From assembly GCF_008704495.1 (NCBI RefSeq), contig NZ_CP023699.1:3038001-3102000 (forward strand): 64,000 nucleotides of DNA, given 5' to 3'. Numbering within the stretch: the stretch's first letter is position 1; every line of letters starts with the position of its first letter. Made by a program: the position numbers and the translations under genes. The stretch comes from Streptomyces kanamyceticus. Its GTDB lineage: Bacteria; Actinomycetota; Actinomycetes; Streptomycetales; Streptomycetaceae. Positions 42,245-51,000 of this stretch are shown piece by piece. The notes under the pieces were generated by a model. It was not told the origin of the DNA. It did no database searches and worked only from the letters and a program-made list of their open reading frames with translations.

Positions 42245-43723
42245 TCAGGCGGTGAGCTTCGCCAGGGCCGCGTCGATGCGGGTCAGCGTCTTGTCCTTGC
42301 CCAGGATCTCCAGGGACTCGAACAGGGGCAGGCCGACCGTGCGCCCGGTGACCGCGACGCGGACCGGGGCCTGGGCCTTGCCGAGCTTGAGGCCGTGCTC
42401 CTCACCGGCGGCCAGGACGGCCTCCTTGAGGGACTCCGGAGACGTCCAGTCGGCCGCCTCCAGCTTGGCGCGGGCCGTGGTCAGGAGGGCGTCGGAGCCC
42501 TCCTTCATGGCCTTGGTCCAGCTCGGCTCGTCGAAGACCGGCTCCGCGAGGAACAGGAAGTCGACGTTGTCCGTGATCTCGGAGAGGACCTTCAGGCGGG
42601 TCTGCGCGTGCGGCGCGATGGCCTGCCAGGCGGCCTCGTCGAAGTCCTCGGGGGCCCAGTTGGCGTGCGGGGCCTTGAGCCAGGGCGCGCAGGCCTCGGC
42701 GAAGGCCTTCACGTCCAGCATGCGGATGTGGTCGGCGTTGATCGCCTCGGCCTTCTTCAGGTCGAAGCGGGCCGGGTTGGCGTTCACGTCCGCGAGGTCG
42801 AACTTGGCGACCATGTCGGGGATCGAGAAGACGTCCTGGTCGGCGGAGAAGGACCAGCCGAGCAGGGAGAGGTAGTTGAGCAGGCCCTCCGGGAGGAAAC
42901 CGCGCTCCCTGTAGAGGTTGAGCGAGGCCTGGGGGTCGCGCTTGCTCAGCTTCTTGTTGCCCTCGCCCATGACGTACGGCAGGTGGCCGAACGCGGGGAT
43001 CGTCTTCGCGACGCCGAGCTCGATCAGCGCCTTGTAGAGGGCGATCTGCCGCGGCGTCGAGGAGAGCAGGTCCTCGCCGCGCAGGACGTGGGTGATCTCC
43101 ATCAGGGCGTCGTCGACCGGGTTGACCAGGGTGTACAGCGGGGCGCCGTTGGCGCGCACGATGCCGTAGTCCGTGAGGTTCTCCGGCTGGACCGTGATCT
43201 CGCCGCGGACCAGGTCGGTGAAGGTCGTGGCCTCGTCGGGCATCCGGAAGCGGATGATGTGCTTGCGGCCCTCGGCCTCGTACGCCTCGATCCGCTCGGC
43301 GGTGAGGTCCCTGCAGTGGCCGTCGTAGCCCGACGGCTTGCCCGCGGCACGGGCCGCCTCGCGGCGGGCGTCCAGCTCCTCGGTGGTGCAGTAGCAGGGG
43401 TAGGCGTGGCCGCCGTCGATGAGCTTGGCGGCCACGTCCTTGTAGATGTCCATGCGCTGCGACTGGCGGTACGGCGCGTGCGGACCGCCGACCTCGGGGC
43501 CCTCGTCCCAGTCAAAGCCCAGCCAGCGCATCGAGTCGAGCAGCTGCTCGTACGACTCCTCGGAGTCGCGAGCCGCGTCGGTGTCCTCGATGCGGAAGAC
43601 CAGGACGCCCTCGTTGTGCCGGGCGTAGGCCCAGTTGAAGAGGGCGGTGCGGACCAGGCCCACGTGGGGGTTGCCGGTCGGGGAGGGACAGAACCGTACG
43701 CGTACGGGGGTCGCGTTAGCCAC
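42245..43723 (-). CDS. gltX: glutamyl-tRNA synthetase
   Basis: Class I aminoacyl-tRNA synthetase of 492 residues. GTG start overlapping the FAH-gene stop. The HIGH-type motif is SPTGNPHVG (14-22) and the KMSKS-type motif is KLSKR (258-262). A zinc-knuckle-like set is Cys110, Cys112 and Cys137. Actinobacteria generally lack GlnRS, so this enzyme should also glutamylate tRNA-Gln for later amidation by GatCAB; the neighbouring tRNA-Glu and tRNA-Gln genes would all be its substrates. Confidence 0.97.
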   Translation of the reverse strand: MANATPVRVRFCPSPTGNPHVGLVRTALFNWAYARHNEGVLVFRIEDTDAARDSEESYEQLLDSMRWLGFDWDEGPEVGGPHAPYRQSQRMDIYKDVAAKLIDGGHAYPCYCTTEELDARREAARAAGKPSGYDGHCRDLTAERIEAYEAEGRKHIIRFRMPDEATTFTDLVRGEITVQPENLTDYGIVRANGAPLYTLVNPVDDALMEITHVLRGEDLLSSTPRQIALYKALIELGVAKTIPAFGHLPYVMGEGNKKLSKRDPQASLNLYRERGFLPEGLLNYLSLLGWSFSADQDVFSIPDMVAKFDLADVNANPARFDLKKAEAINADHIRMLDVKAFAEACAPWLKAPHANWAPEDFDEAAWQAIAPHAQTRLKVLSEITDNVDFLFLAEPVFDEPSWTKAMKEGSDALLTTARAKLEAADWTSPESLKEAVLAAGEEHGLKLGKAQAPVRVAVTGRTVGLPLFESLEILGKDKTLTRIDAALAKLTA

Positions 43724-44504
43724 GCTTGATCACCTTGTTGGTGAGAGTGCCGATGCCTTCGATGGTGACGGCGACCTCGTCGCCGACGTTGAGGGGGCCG
43801 ACCCCTGCCGGGGTGCCCGTGAGGATGACGTCGCCCGGGAGCAGCGTCATGGCCTCGGTGATGTTCACGATCAGGTCCTCGATGGAGTGGACCATCTCGC
43901 TGGTGCGGCCGAGCTGGCGCTGCTGGCCGTTGACCGTGCACTGGATCGTGAGGTCGTTCGCCGCGGCCAGGTCGATGTCCGTCTCCACCCAGGGACCGAG
44001 CGGGCAGGCGCTGTCGAAGCCCTTGGCGCGCGCCCACTGCTTCTCACGGCGCTGGATGTCACGCGCGGTGACGTCGTTGGCGCAGGTGTAGCCGAAGATC
44101 ACGTCCTTGACCCGCTCGCGGGGCACCTCGCGGCACATGCGGCCGATGACCACGGCCAGCTCGGCCTCGTGGTGCACCTCTTCGGAGAACGAGGGGTACG
44201 CGATGTCGTCGCCGGAGCCGATCATCGAGGTCGCGGGCTTGAAGAAGGCGAACGGCACGTCGGGGACGTCGCTGCCGAGCTCCTTGGCGTGCTCCGCGTA
44301 GTTGCGGCCGAAGGCCACGATCTTGTGCCCGATGACCGGGGGCAGGAGCCGGACCTTGCTCAGCGGGACCTTGACACCGCTGAGCTCGAAGTCGGCGACG
44401 TACGGACTGCCCTTGATGATGTCGACGACGAGTTCGTCGGGCTTGTCGCCCTCGACCGCGCCGAAAGCGACATTGCCGTCGATGGAGAATCTGGCGATGC
44501 GCAC
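43716..44504 (-). CDS. fumarylacetoacetate hydrolase-family protein
   Basis: A 262-residue FAH-fold hydrolase/isomerase. GTG start. IVAFGRNYAEHAKELG is the conserved N-terminal catalytic region. The metal site is EEVHHEAELAVVIG (Glu-x-Glu type acids). GYTCANDVTARDIQR and ILTGTPAGVGPLNVGD complete the family pattern. Members act on acylpyruvates, oxaloacetate or hydroxypentadienoates; the exact substrate is open. It overlaps the gltX start by 8 bases, a tight translational coupling. Confidence 0.92.
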   Translation of the reverse strand: MRIARFSIDGNVAFGAVEGDKPDELVVDIIKGSPYVADFELSGVKVPLSKVRLLPPVIGHKIVAFGRNYAEHAKELGSDVPDVPFAFFKPATSMIGSGDDIAYPSFSEEVHHEAELAVVIGRMCREVPRERVKDVIFGYTCANDVTARDIQRREKQWARAKGFDSACPLGPWVETDIDLAAANDLTIQCTVNGQQRQLGRTSEMVHSIEDLIVNITEAMTLLPGDVILTGTPAGVGPLNVGDEVAVTIEGIGTLTNKVIKRG

Positions 44505-44610
44505 GTGAGCGTTAGCCCCTTGCTGGGATGGGTGGAGTCTGACGCTCCAGGCTAACGCGGGGGCCTGCGGCCTGCGTGCGGCCCCGCCCCGCGTGACCGG
44601 CGCTCATCGC

Positions 44611-44646
44611 CGCTTCGCGGCTCGTCCTCAAACGCCGGACGGGCTG
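44611..44646. repeat. dispersed Streptomyces intergenic repeat
   Basis: Contains, on the minus strand, CAGCCCGTCCGGCGTTTGAG and continues GACGAGCCGCGAAGCG. This short element is found in many copies in Streptomyces genomes (recalled). Here it supplies the last codons and TGA of the small gene at 44628-44891. Confidence 0.7.
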
Positions 44647-44891
44647 TTTTCCCCCGGCGCCACCATCAGGATCGTCCGCTTGGGATTGGCGGTCTGCGTC
44701 GGCAGCTCCACCGCGTGCTCCGGGCGGTCGGCCGCGGCCTGGACCTCGTCCGCGTCCGTGAGGTGCGCGAGAGTGGTGCGGCGCGGGTTGGCTATGTTGC
44801 GGAACATCGTCGACTGCACAGTCTTCATCTGCTGTTCGGACCTTGTCGGTTGGGGCGTCGCACGGTGGACGCCGCTTGTCGGATTCGCCAT
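44628..44891 (-). CDS. small conserved protein with duplicated ANPxRT motif
   Basis: An 87-residue protein. The ATG at 44891 has only AGGG nearby; an internal ATG at residue 22 (MKTVQSTMFRNIANPRRTTL) may be the real start. The sequence repeats A-N-P-[RK]-R-T-x-L: IANPRRTTL near 32-40 and TANPKRTIL near 67-75. No known domain. The C-terminus SPSGV is encoded by a dispersed repeat. It lies alone between the gltX operon and cvn1. Function unknown. Confidence 0.6.
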   Translation of the reverse strand: MANPTSGVHRATPQPTRSEQQMKTVQSTMFRNIANPRRTTLAHLTDADEVQAAADRPEHAVELPTQTANPKRTILMVAPGENSPSGV

Positions 44892-45403
44892 CCCTGTAAA
44901 GCGTCAGGCTAAACATCCAATTCCCGGCCAAAGTCCGGAAGAGGCCATGATCTTCATGTGAGTTTGCTCACGAAGGAGCGGGCAAAAGGGTCAATTCACC
45001 CCCCTGTATGGCCACTTGGAAACGGACATTGCGCCACTGAAGGCACTATTCCGCTCCTGATCATGAAGACTGGGACACCCCTTACCCCCAACTGATTTGG
45101 GGCGATGCGCCCGATTTCCCCTAGATCATTTTCTACATCTCGTGACACTGCACTCACACCGTGTCACGTAGGTCGCGGCGCGACACACGGGCCTTGTTGG
45201 AGATCCGGCACTGTGCTGGAATTCCCGGGACCGCCGCGGGATCGAACCGGCGCGCAGGGGCGCAACGCAGCGCCGAGTGGCGGCGGGGAGGGGGAGCAAG
45301 CGCCGGTCACTCACGACCACCCATGGGGCGCTTGCCGCCCCACGACGCCGACACCGTCCCGCCGTTACGCGGAGGGACGCCTGGTCCAGAGGTTGCGACG
45401 CTA
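44892..45403 (+). promoter_or_regulatory. 512-bp upstream region of conservon 1
   Basis: An AT-richer region without a convincing gene. It includes the perfect 8-bp dyad CGTGACAC-N12-GTGTCACG at 45141-45168 and TAGATCATTTTCTAC at 45122-45136, likely promoter/operator elements for cvnA1. A long leader of more than 200 bases remains before the chosen GTG. The regulator is unknown. Confidence 0.5.
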
Positions 45404-48400
45404 GTGCAGGGACGTTTCAAGAGGGATGGCAAGGGGTCTCCCCAGGCCGACCGCGGCCGAGGGGATGCTTCGGCGGAGCCGGAGCGCGGAACCGACCGCG
45501 GCTCCTCGCCCCAGCACGCTCCGAACCCCGGCCCGGGTGCGCCCGGCGACAGCGGCCCCGGCGCCGCGCGCCAGGGGACCACGGGCCCCGGCCTGACGGC
45601 CGCCCCGGCCAAGGGCAAGGGGAAGGGTTCCGGCGCCAAGACGCCCAGCGGCCCCGGCTCCCGAATAGCCCTGCGCAACTGGCGCATCTCCACCCGCCTC
45701 GTCTCGCTGCTCGCGCTCCCCGTGATCACCGCGACCTCGCTCGGCGCGCTCCGCATCAACTCGTCCATGGACGAGATCCAGCAGCTCGACAACATGAAGC
45801 TGCTGACCGACATGACCAAGCAGGCCACCGAGCTGGCCGCCGCGCTCCAGGAGGAGCGCGACAAGTCGGCGGGCCCCCTCGCGCACGGCGCGAAGGCCAC
45901 CGACTACACGGTCAAGGGCGCGCGCGACAAGACCGACCGCGTCTACCGGAACTTCCTGCAGGGCACCCAGGACCTCAACGACACCGACGGCGAGAAGGGC
46001 CTCCTCGGCGTCCGGCACAGCGCGGTCCAGATCACCCAGCAGCTCCAGGGCATCAACAAGGTCCGCAAGGACGCCTACGCCGACAAGGCCTCGACCTCAC
46101 AGACCGTCGAGGCCTACAGCCAGCTCGTCGAGCAGCTGCTCGCGCTGTCGCAGGACATGGCGCAGGCGACCAGCAACCCGGACATGATCCAGCGCACCCG
46201 CGCCCTCGCCGCCTTCTCCTCGGCCAAGGAGTACGCGTCCGTACAGCGCGCGATCATCGCCGCGGCGCTGCCCGCCAACGACGACGACTACGGCAAGCTC
46301 TCCGAGACCGACCGCACCTTCGGTCTCAGCGCGAACGAGAAGGAGCGCGCGGAGCTCCAGACGTTCAGCAAGATCTACGCGGGCAACGCCGACGAGCTGA
46401 CCAAGCCGATCGACGGCGGCAACCCCGGCACCAAGGCCGCCAACGAGTACGCCAAGCGCGTGCTCGAGCAGGAAGGCGGCATCAAGCTCCAGGACAAGCG
46501 GTCCTACAAGGACTGGGTCGACGCGGACACCACCAAGATCGACGCGATGTCCAAGATCGAGCTGACGCTGCTCGGCGAGATGGAGCAGAAGGCCCGCCAG
46601 CTGCGCAACGAGGCCGAGCAGTCCGCCATCCTCAACGGTGCGCTGATCCTGCTCGTGCTCGGAGTCTCGCTCGTCGGCGCCTTCGTGGTGGCGCGGTCCA
46701 TGATCCGCTCGCTGCGCAGGCTGCAGGACACCGCCACGAAGGTCGCCCAGGACCGCCTGCCCGAGCTGGTCAAGCAGCTCTCCGAGTCGGACCCGCAGGA
46801 CGTCGACACCTCCGTCGAGTCCGTCGGTGTGCACTCCAGGGACGAGATCGGCCAGGTGGCCGCGGCCTTCGACGACGTGCACCGCGAGGCCGTCCGCCTC
46901 GCCGCCGAACAGGCCCTCCTGCGGGGCAACGTCAACGCGATGTTCACCAACCTCTCGCGCCGTTCGCAGGGCCTCATCCAGCGCCAGCTCTCGCTCATCT
47001 CCGAGCTGGAGTCGCGCGAGGCCGACCCGGACCAGCTCTCCTCGCTCTTCAAGCTCGACCACCTCGCGACCCGCATGCGCCGTAACGGCGAGAACCTCCT
47101 CGTGCTCGCCGGTGAAGAGCCGGGACGCCGCTGGACCCGGCCCGTGCCGCTCGTCGACGTGCTCCGTGCCGCCGCCTCCGAGGTGGAGCAGTACGAGCGC
47201 ATCGAGCTCTCCGCCGTACCCTCCACCGAGGTCGCGGGCCGCGTGGTCAACGACCTCGTGCACCTGCTCGCCGAGCTCCTGGAGAACGCGACCTCGTTCT
47301 CCTCGCCGCAGACCAAGGTCAAGGTCACCGGGCACGCGCTGCCCGACGGCCGCGTCCTGATCGAGATCCACGACACCGGCATCGGCCTCTCCCCCGAGGA
47401 CCTCGCCGCGATCAACGAGCGGCTCGCTTCGCCGCCCACCGTGGACGTCTCGGTCTCGCGCCGCATGGGTCTGTTCGTGGTCGGCCGCCTCTCGCAGCGC
47501 CACGGCATCCGCATCCAGCTGCGCCCCTCCGACTCCGGTGGTACGACCGCGCTGGTCATGCTGCCCGTCGACGTCGCCCAGGGCGGCAAGAAGGTGCCCG
47601 GCGCGCCCTCTCCGACCGGCGGTCCCGCCGCGGCACAGGCCGCAGCGGGCGCGGCGGCGGCGCGACGCGGTGTCGGCGCGGGCAACAGCGCTCCCGGTCT
47701 GCCCGGTGGGCCAGGACGCGGCGGTCCCGGCGCGGGTGGCCAGGGCGGTCCCGGCCTGCTCGGCGCGGGTGCGCCGCCCCGCGGCCAGGTGGCGGGCTCC
47801 GGTCCGCGGGCCGCGCTCCCGGCGAGGGACGCGGGCCAGCGCCCGCCGTCCGCTCCGCAGGGCCAGCAGCAGTCCGGACTCCCGGCTCGGCCGCAGCAGG
47901 GTCAGCCGCAGCAGGGCGACCGCGCCGGTGCGGGCGCCGGTGCCTTCGGGCAGCAGGGCGGCCGCGGTGACGCGGGCGTCGCGCAGCCTCCGGTGCCGCA
48001 GCAGCGCACGAACGCCATCAACGAGCCCGGCGACCAGGGGCGTCGGCCGCAGCTGCCGCCGCGCGGCGGGCCCCGTGCCGAGCTGCCGGGTGGCAACCCG
48101 CAGCCGCGCGTGCCCAGCTGGAGCGACGAGAACGCGCAGCCGCAGGTGTCGCGCGAGCCCTTCGACACCCCGCGCGGGCACGAGGAGCACGACTCCACGG
48201 GCCAGTTCGCCCAGCCCGCCGCCCCCGTCGACGACACGCAGGGTCCCGGCTCCACGGCGCAGTTCGCGCGCCCCGACTTCGACGGGCCGCCGCCCGGCGC
48301 CCCCGAGCCGCGGCAGGACAGCGGTTCGGATGCGCAGAGCACCGGCGGCACCGACGGCACCGGCCAGTTCGTCCGCTCGGACGTGTTCGGCGGGCCGCAG

Positions 48401-49480
48401 GAGGCTCCGCAGAGCAGGCCGCAGGACCAGGGCAACGGCCCGGCGCCGCACGGCGGCCGGGAGATGCCCGACTACACCGTGCCGCGTCCGCCCGCCCCGC
48501 GCCGCGGCCAGGGCGACCCGAACCAGCCGAACCAGGGCATACCCCAGCAACCTGAGACCTCGTCGCAGCAGCCGGGCCAGAGCCAGGGCGGACAGCAGGA
48601 CCCGCAGGGCCAGCAGGCACAGCAGGTACAGCAGGGCCAGCCGGACCCGCTCAGGGACCCGCTCAGCCAGAGCCAGCAGGATCTGCTGAACCAGCAGGCC
48701 TCCGGTCCCGGTGACGGTCGTACGCCGCTGTACGACACGCTGGAGACCAACTGGTTCCAGCAGCAGCAGAACCAGCAGGCCGCGCAGAACCAGCAGGCCG
48801 CGCAGCAGGAGCAGGCCGCGCAGCAGGAGCAGGACCGCCAGGAGCAGCAGCAGGGCCGCCAGGACCAGCAGCAGGACCAGGGCCACCAGGGCACGGACCT
48901 GTTCGGTGGCCGTGGCCAGGCACCCGAGCCGCCGCAGCGTCAGGCCCCGCAGGCGCCGCAGGCCCCCCAGCGTCCGCTGCCCTCGCGTCCCCAGCGTCAG
49001 GAGCAGGCCGCCGCGCCGTCCGCCCCGACCTCGGGCGGCAACGGCGGGTTCAACGCCTTCAACAGCTTCGGCGGGAACACCGGGAACACCGGTGCTCCCG
49101 CGAACACGGGAACCCCGACCAACGGGGCTAACGGGGCCAACACAGACAACGCGGGGAACCCGGGCAATCCCGGCAACGGCGCCGGTGCCCCCGGTACCTG
49201 GCGCACCTCCCCCAACGACGAGCTGGGCCGCCAGGCCGAGCGCGTCAGGCAGCCCACCGCGGGCGGCGTCACCACATCCGGTCTGCCGCGCCGCGTCCCG
49301 CGGGCCAATCTGGTCGCGGGCACGGCTCAGCAGCAGCAGGACAGCACAGGTCCGCAGGTCTCGCGTGCGCCCGATGACGTACGCGGCCGGCTGACGAATC
49401 TCCGTCGGGGCATCCAGCAGGGTCGCCAGGCCGGCACCGGCCAGACCGGCAGTTTCCCCACTCACCAGCAGGAGCGTTAG
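45404..49480 (+). CDS. cvnA1: conservon sensor kinase-like protein CvnA (first set)
   Basis: A 1358-residue membrane sensor. The GTG at 45404 is preceded by AGAGGTTG, 11 bases between AGAGG and the GTG, exactly as in the second set. TM helix 1 is at about 97-117 (RLVSLLALPVITATSLGAL), then an extracellular nitrate/nitrite-sensing-type helical domain, and TM helix 2 at about 406-432. HAMP follows and then the ATPase: N box ELLENATSFSSPQTK near 624, DTGIGLSPEDL, and GLFVVGRLSQRHG. From about 730 on, 630 residues are Gln/Pro/Gly-rich and disordered, ending in a conserved SGLPRRVPRANLV / VRGRLTNLRRG block. Synteny: SCO5544. Confidence 0.94.
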   Translation: MQGRFKRDGKGSPQADRGRGDASAEPERGTDRGSSPQHAPNPGPGAPGDSGPGAARQGTTGPGLTAAPAKGKGKGSGAKTPSGPGSRIALRNWRISTRLVSLLALPVITATSLGALRINSSMDEIQQLDNMKLLTDMTKQATELAAALQEERDKSAGPLAHGAKATDYTVKGARDKTDRVYRNFLQGTQDLNDTDGEKGLLGVRHSAVQITQQLQGINKVRKDAYADKASTSQTVEAYSQLVEQLLALSQDMAQATSNPDMIQRTRALAAFSSAKEYASVQRAIIAAALPANDDDYGKLSETDRTFGLSANEKERAELQTFSKIYAGNADELTKPIDGGNPGTKAANEYAKRVLEQEGGIKLQDKRSYKDWVDADTTKIDAMSKIELTLLGEMEQKARQLRNEAEQSAILNGALILLVLGVSLVGAFVVARSMIRSLRRLQDTATKVAQDRLPELVKQLSESDPQDVDTSVESVGVHSRDEIGQVAAAFDDVHREAVRLAAEQALLRGNVNAMFTNLSRRSQGLIQRQLSLISELESREADPDQLSSLFKLDHLATRMRRNGENLLVLAGEEPGRRWTRPVPLVDVLRAAASEVEQYERIELSAVPSTEVAGRVVNDLVHLLAELLENATSFSSPQTKVKVTGHALPDGRVLIEIHDTGIGLSPEDLAAINERLASPPTVDVSVSRRMGLFVVGRLSQRHGIRIQLRPSDSGGTTALVMLPVDVAQGGKKVPGAPSPTGGPAAAQAAAGAAAARRGVGAGNSAPGLPGGPGRGGPGAGGQGGPGLLGAGAPPRGQVAGSGPRAALPARDAGQRPPSAPQGQQQSGLPARPQQGQPQQGDRAGAGAGAFGQQGGRGDAGVAQPPVPQQRTNAINEPGDQGRRPQLPPRGGPRAELPGGNPQPRVPSWSDENAQPQVSREPFDTPRGHEEHDSTGQFAQPAAPVDDTQGPGSTAQFARPDFDGPPPGAPEPRQDSGSDAQSTGGTDGTGQFVRSDVFGGPQEAPQSRPQDQGNGPAPHGGREMPDYTVPRPPAPRRGQGDPNQPNQGIPQQPETSSQQPGQSQGGQQDPQGQQAQQVQQGQPDPLRDPLSQSQQDLLNQQASGPGDGRTPLYDTLETNWFQQQQNQQAAQNQQAAQQEQAAQQEQDRQEQQQGRQDQQQDQGHQGTDLFGGRGQAPEPPQRQAPQAPQAPQRPLPSRPQRQEQAAAPSAPTSGGNGGFNAFNSFGGNTGNTGAPANTGTPTNGANGANTDNAGNPGNPGNGAGAPGTWRTSPNDELGRQAERVRQPTAGGVTTSGLPRRVPRANLVAGTAQQQQDSTGPQVSRAPDDVRGRLTNLRRGIQQGRQAGTGQTGSFPTHQQER

Positions 49481-49900
49481 TTGAGTCCGAGTCAGGCGGC
49501 ACAGAATCTGAACTGGCTGATCACGAACTTCGTGGACAACACCCCCGGGGTGTCCCACACGGTCGTGGTCTCCGCCGACGGCCTCCTTCTGGCGATGTCC
49601 GAGGGCTTCCCTCGGGACCGCGCCGATCAGCTGGCCGCGGTCGCGTCGGGCCTGACCTCCCTCACCGCCGGAGCCTCCCGGATCTTCGAGGGCGGTGCCG
49701 TCACCCAGACCGTGGTGGAGATGGAGCGGGGGTTCCTCTTCCTCATGTCGGTCTCCGACGGCTCGTCCCTCGCCGTGCTCGCGCACCCCGAGTGCGACAT
49801 CGGCCTCGTCGGGTACGAGATGGCGCTGCTCGTCGACCGCGCGGGCGCCGTCCTGACCCCGGACCTCCGGGCCGAACTGCAGGGCAGTTTGCTCCACTAG
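49481..49900 (+). CDS. cvnB1: conservon roadblock/LC7 protein CvnB (first set)
   Basis: A 139-residue roadblock/LC7 protein, a non-catalytic partner of small GTPases. It starts with TTG directly after the cvnA1 stop (zero-base gap), with AGGAG 7 bases upstream inside the cvnA1 end. MSPSQAAQNLNWLITNFVDN, HTVVVSADGLLLAMSEGFPR and GFLFLMSVSDGSSLAVLAHP are typical. Differs from CvnB2 at about seven positions. Confidence 0.95.
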   Translation: MSPSQAAQNLNWLITNFVDNTPGVSHTVVVSADGLLLAMSEGFPRDRADQLAAVASGLTSLTAGASRIFEGGAVTQTVVEMERGFLFLMSVSDGSSLAVLAHPECDIGLVGYEMALLVDRAGAVLTPDLRAELQGSLLH

Positions 49901-50030
49901 CCCGAAGCATTGCCCTCTTCGGCCGCCCCACCGACCGAACGTACTGACCAACCGTCCGGCCGCCACACTGCCCCCACCGGCTCTGTCAGACGGCACACGC
50001 AGATGACCTGCTGTCCCGCCCGGAGGATCC

Positions 50031-50435
50031 ATGACCCCGCCCACCGCCTCTCACAACCCGTACGGCAACGACGCGTCGTACGGAATGGAGGGCGACCAGC
50101 CGCTGGTGCGTCCCTACGCGATGACCGGCGGCCGGACCAGGCCCCGCTACCAGCTCGCCATCGAGGCGCTGGTGAGCACCACGGCCGACCCGGCCCAGCT
50201 GATGGGTCTGCTCCCCGAGCACCAGCGGATCTGCCACCTGTGCCGTGAGGTCAAGTCGGTGGCCGAGGTCTCGGCGCTCCTGTCGATGCCGCTCGGTGTG
50301 GCCCGGATCCTCGTGGCGGACCTGGCGGAGGCCGGGCTCGTCGCCATCCACCAGCCCGGCGGCGACGAGAACGCCGGTGGCCAGCCTGACGTGACACTGC
50401 TCGAAAGGGTGCTCAGTGGACTTCGCAAGCTCTAG
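50031..50435 (+). CDS. cvnC1: conservon DUF742 protein CvnC (first set)
   Basis: A 134-residue DUF742 protein. A short 25-residue head precedes LVRPYAMTGGRTRPRYQLAI and a winged-helix-like core with HQRICHLCREVKSVAEVSAL (a CxxC pair), ending VTLLERVLSGLRKL. ATG start with GGAGGA upstream. The 3' end overlaps cvnD1 by 20 bases. In conservons it forms a membrane complex with CvnA, B and D. Confidence 0.95.
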   Translation: MTPPTASHNPYGNDASYGMEGDQPLVRPYAMTGGRTRPRYQLAIEALVSTTADPAQLMGLLPEHQRICHLCREVKSVAEVSALLSMPLGVARILVADLAEAGLVAIHQPGGDENAGGQPDVTLLERVLSGLRKL

Positions 50436-51000
50436 CGGTTCGGAGGCGACCCGTTCCACCACTTCCGCGAAGATCGTGGTGGCCGGCGGCTTCGGCGTGG
50501 GCAAGACCACGTTCGTCGGGGCGGTCTCCGAGATCAACCCGCTGCGCACCGAGGCCGTCATGACGTCCGCCTCCGCGGGCATCGACGACCTGACCCACAC
50601 CGGGGACAAGACGACGACCACCGTCGCCATGGACTTCGGCCGCATCACCCTGGACCAGGACCTGATCCTGTACCTCTTCGGTACGCCGGGTCAGGACCGC
50701 TTCTGGTTCATGTGGGACGACCTCGTGCGCGGCGCCATCGGCGCGGTCGTGCTCGTGGACACCCGCCGTCTCGCCGACTGCTTCCCCGCCGTCGACTACT
50801 TCGAGAACAGCGGCCTGCCGTTCGTCATCGCGCTCAACGGCTTCGACGGCCACCAGCCGTACACGCCCGACGAGGTGCGCGAAGCGCTGCAGATCGGACC
50901 GGGTACGCCGATCATCACGACGGACGCGCGACACCGTGCGGACGCAAAGAGCGGCCTGATCACATTGGTTGAACACGCACTTATGGCACGTCTCAAGTAG
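50416..51000 (+). CDS. cvnD1: conservon Ras-like GTPase CvnD (first set)
   Basis: A 194-residue GTP-binding protein starting with GTG inside cvnC1. The P-loop GGFGVGKTT is at about 24-32, switch I contains TTTTVAMDFGRI, G3 is LFGTPGQDRF, and the G4-like motif is IALNGFDG (replacing NKxD), as in the MglA-related bacterial group. It is regulated by its CvnB/CvnC partners and released from CvnA upon nucleotide binding (family knowledge). 188 of 194 residues equal CvnD2. Confidence 0.95.
   Translation: MDFASSSGSEATRSTTSAKIVVAGGFGVGKTTFVGAVSEINPLRTEAVMTSASAGIDDLTHTGDKTTTTVAMDFGRITLDQDLILYLFGTPGQDRFWFMWDDLVRGAIGAVVLVDTRRLADCFPAVDYFENSGLPFVIALNGFDGHQPYTPDEVREALQIGPGTPIITTDARHRADAKSGLITLVEHALMARLK

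Noticed and set aside
46097..50044. Open frame of 1315 codons on the minus strand
   Set aside because: Antisense shadow of cvnA1/cvnB1 caused by GC-rich third positions; no recognisable domain, low-complexity Arg/Leu/Gly/Val composition.
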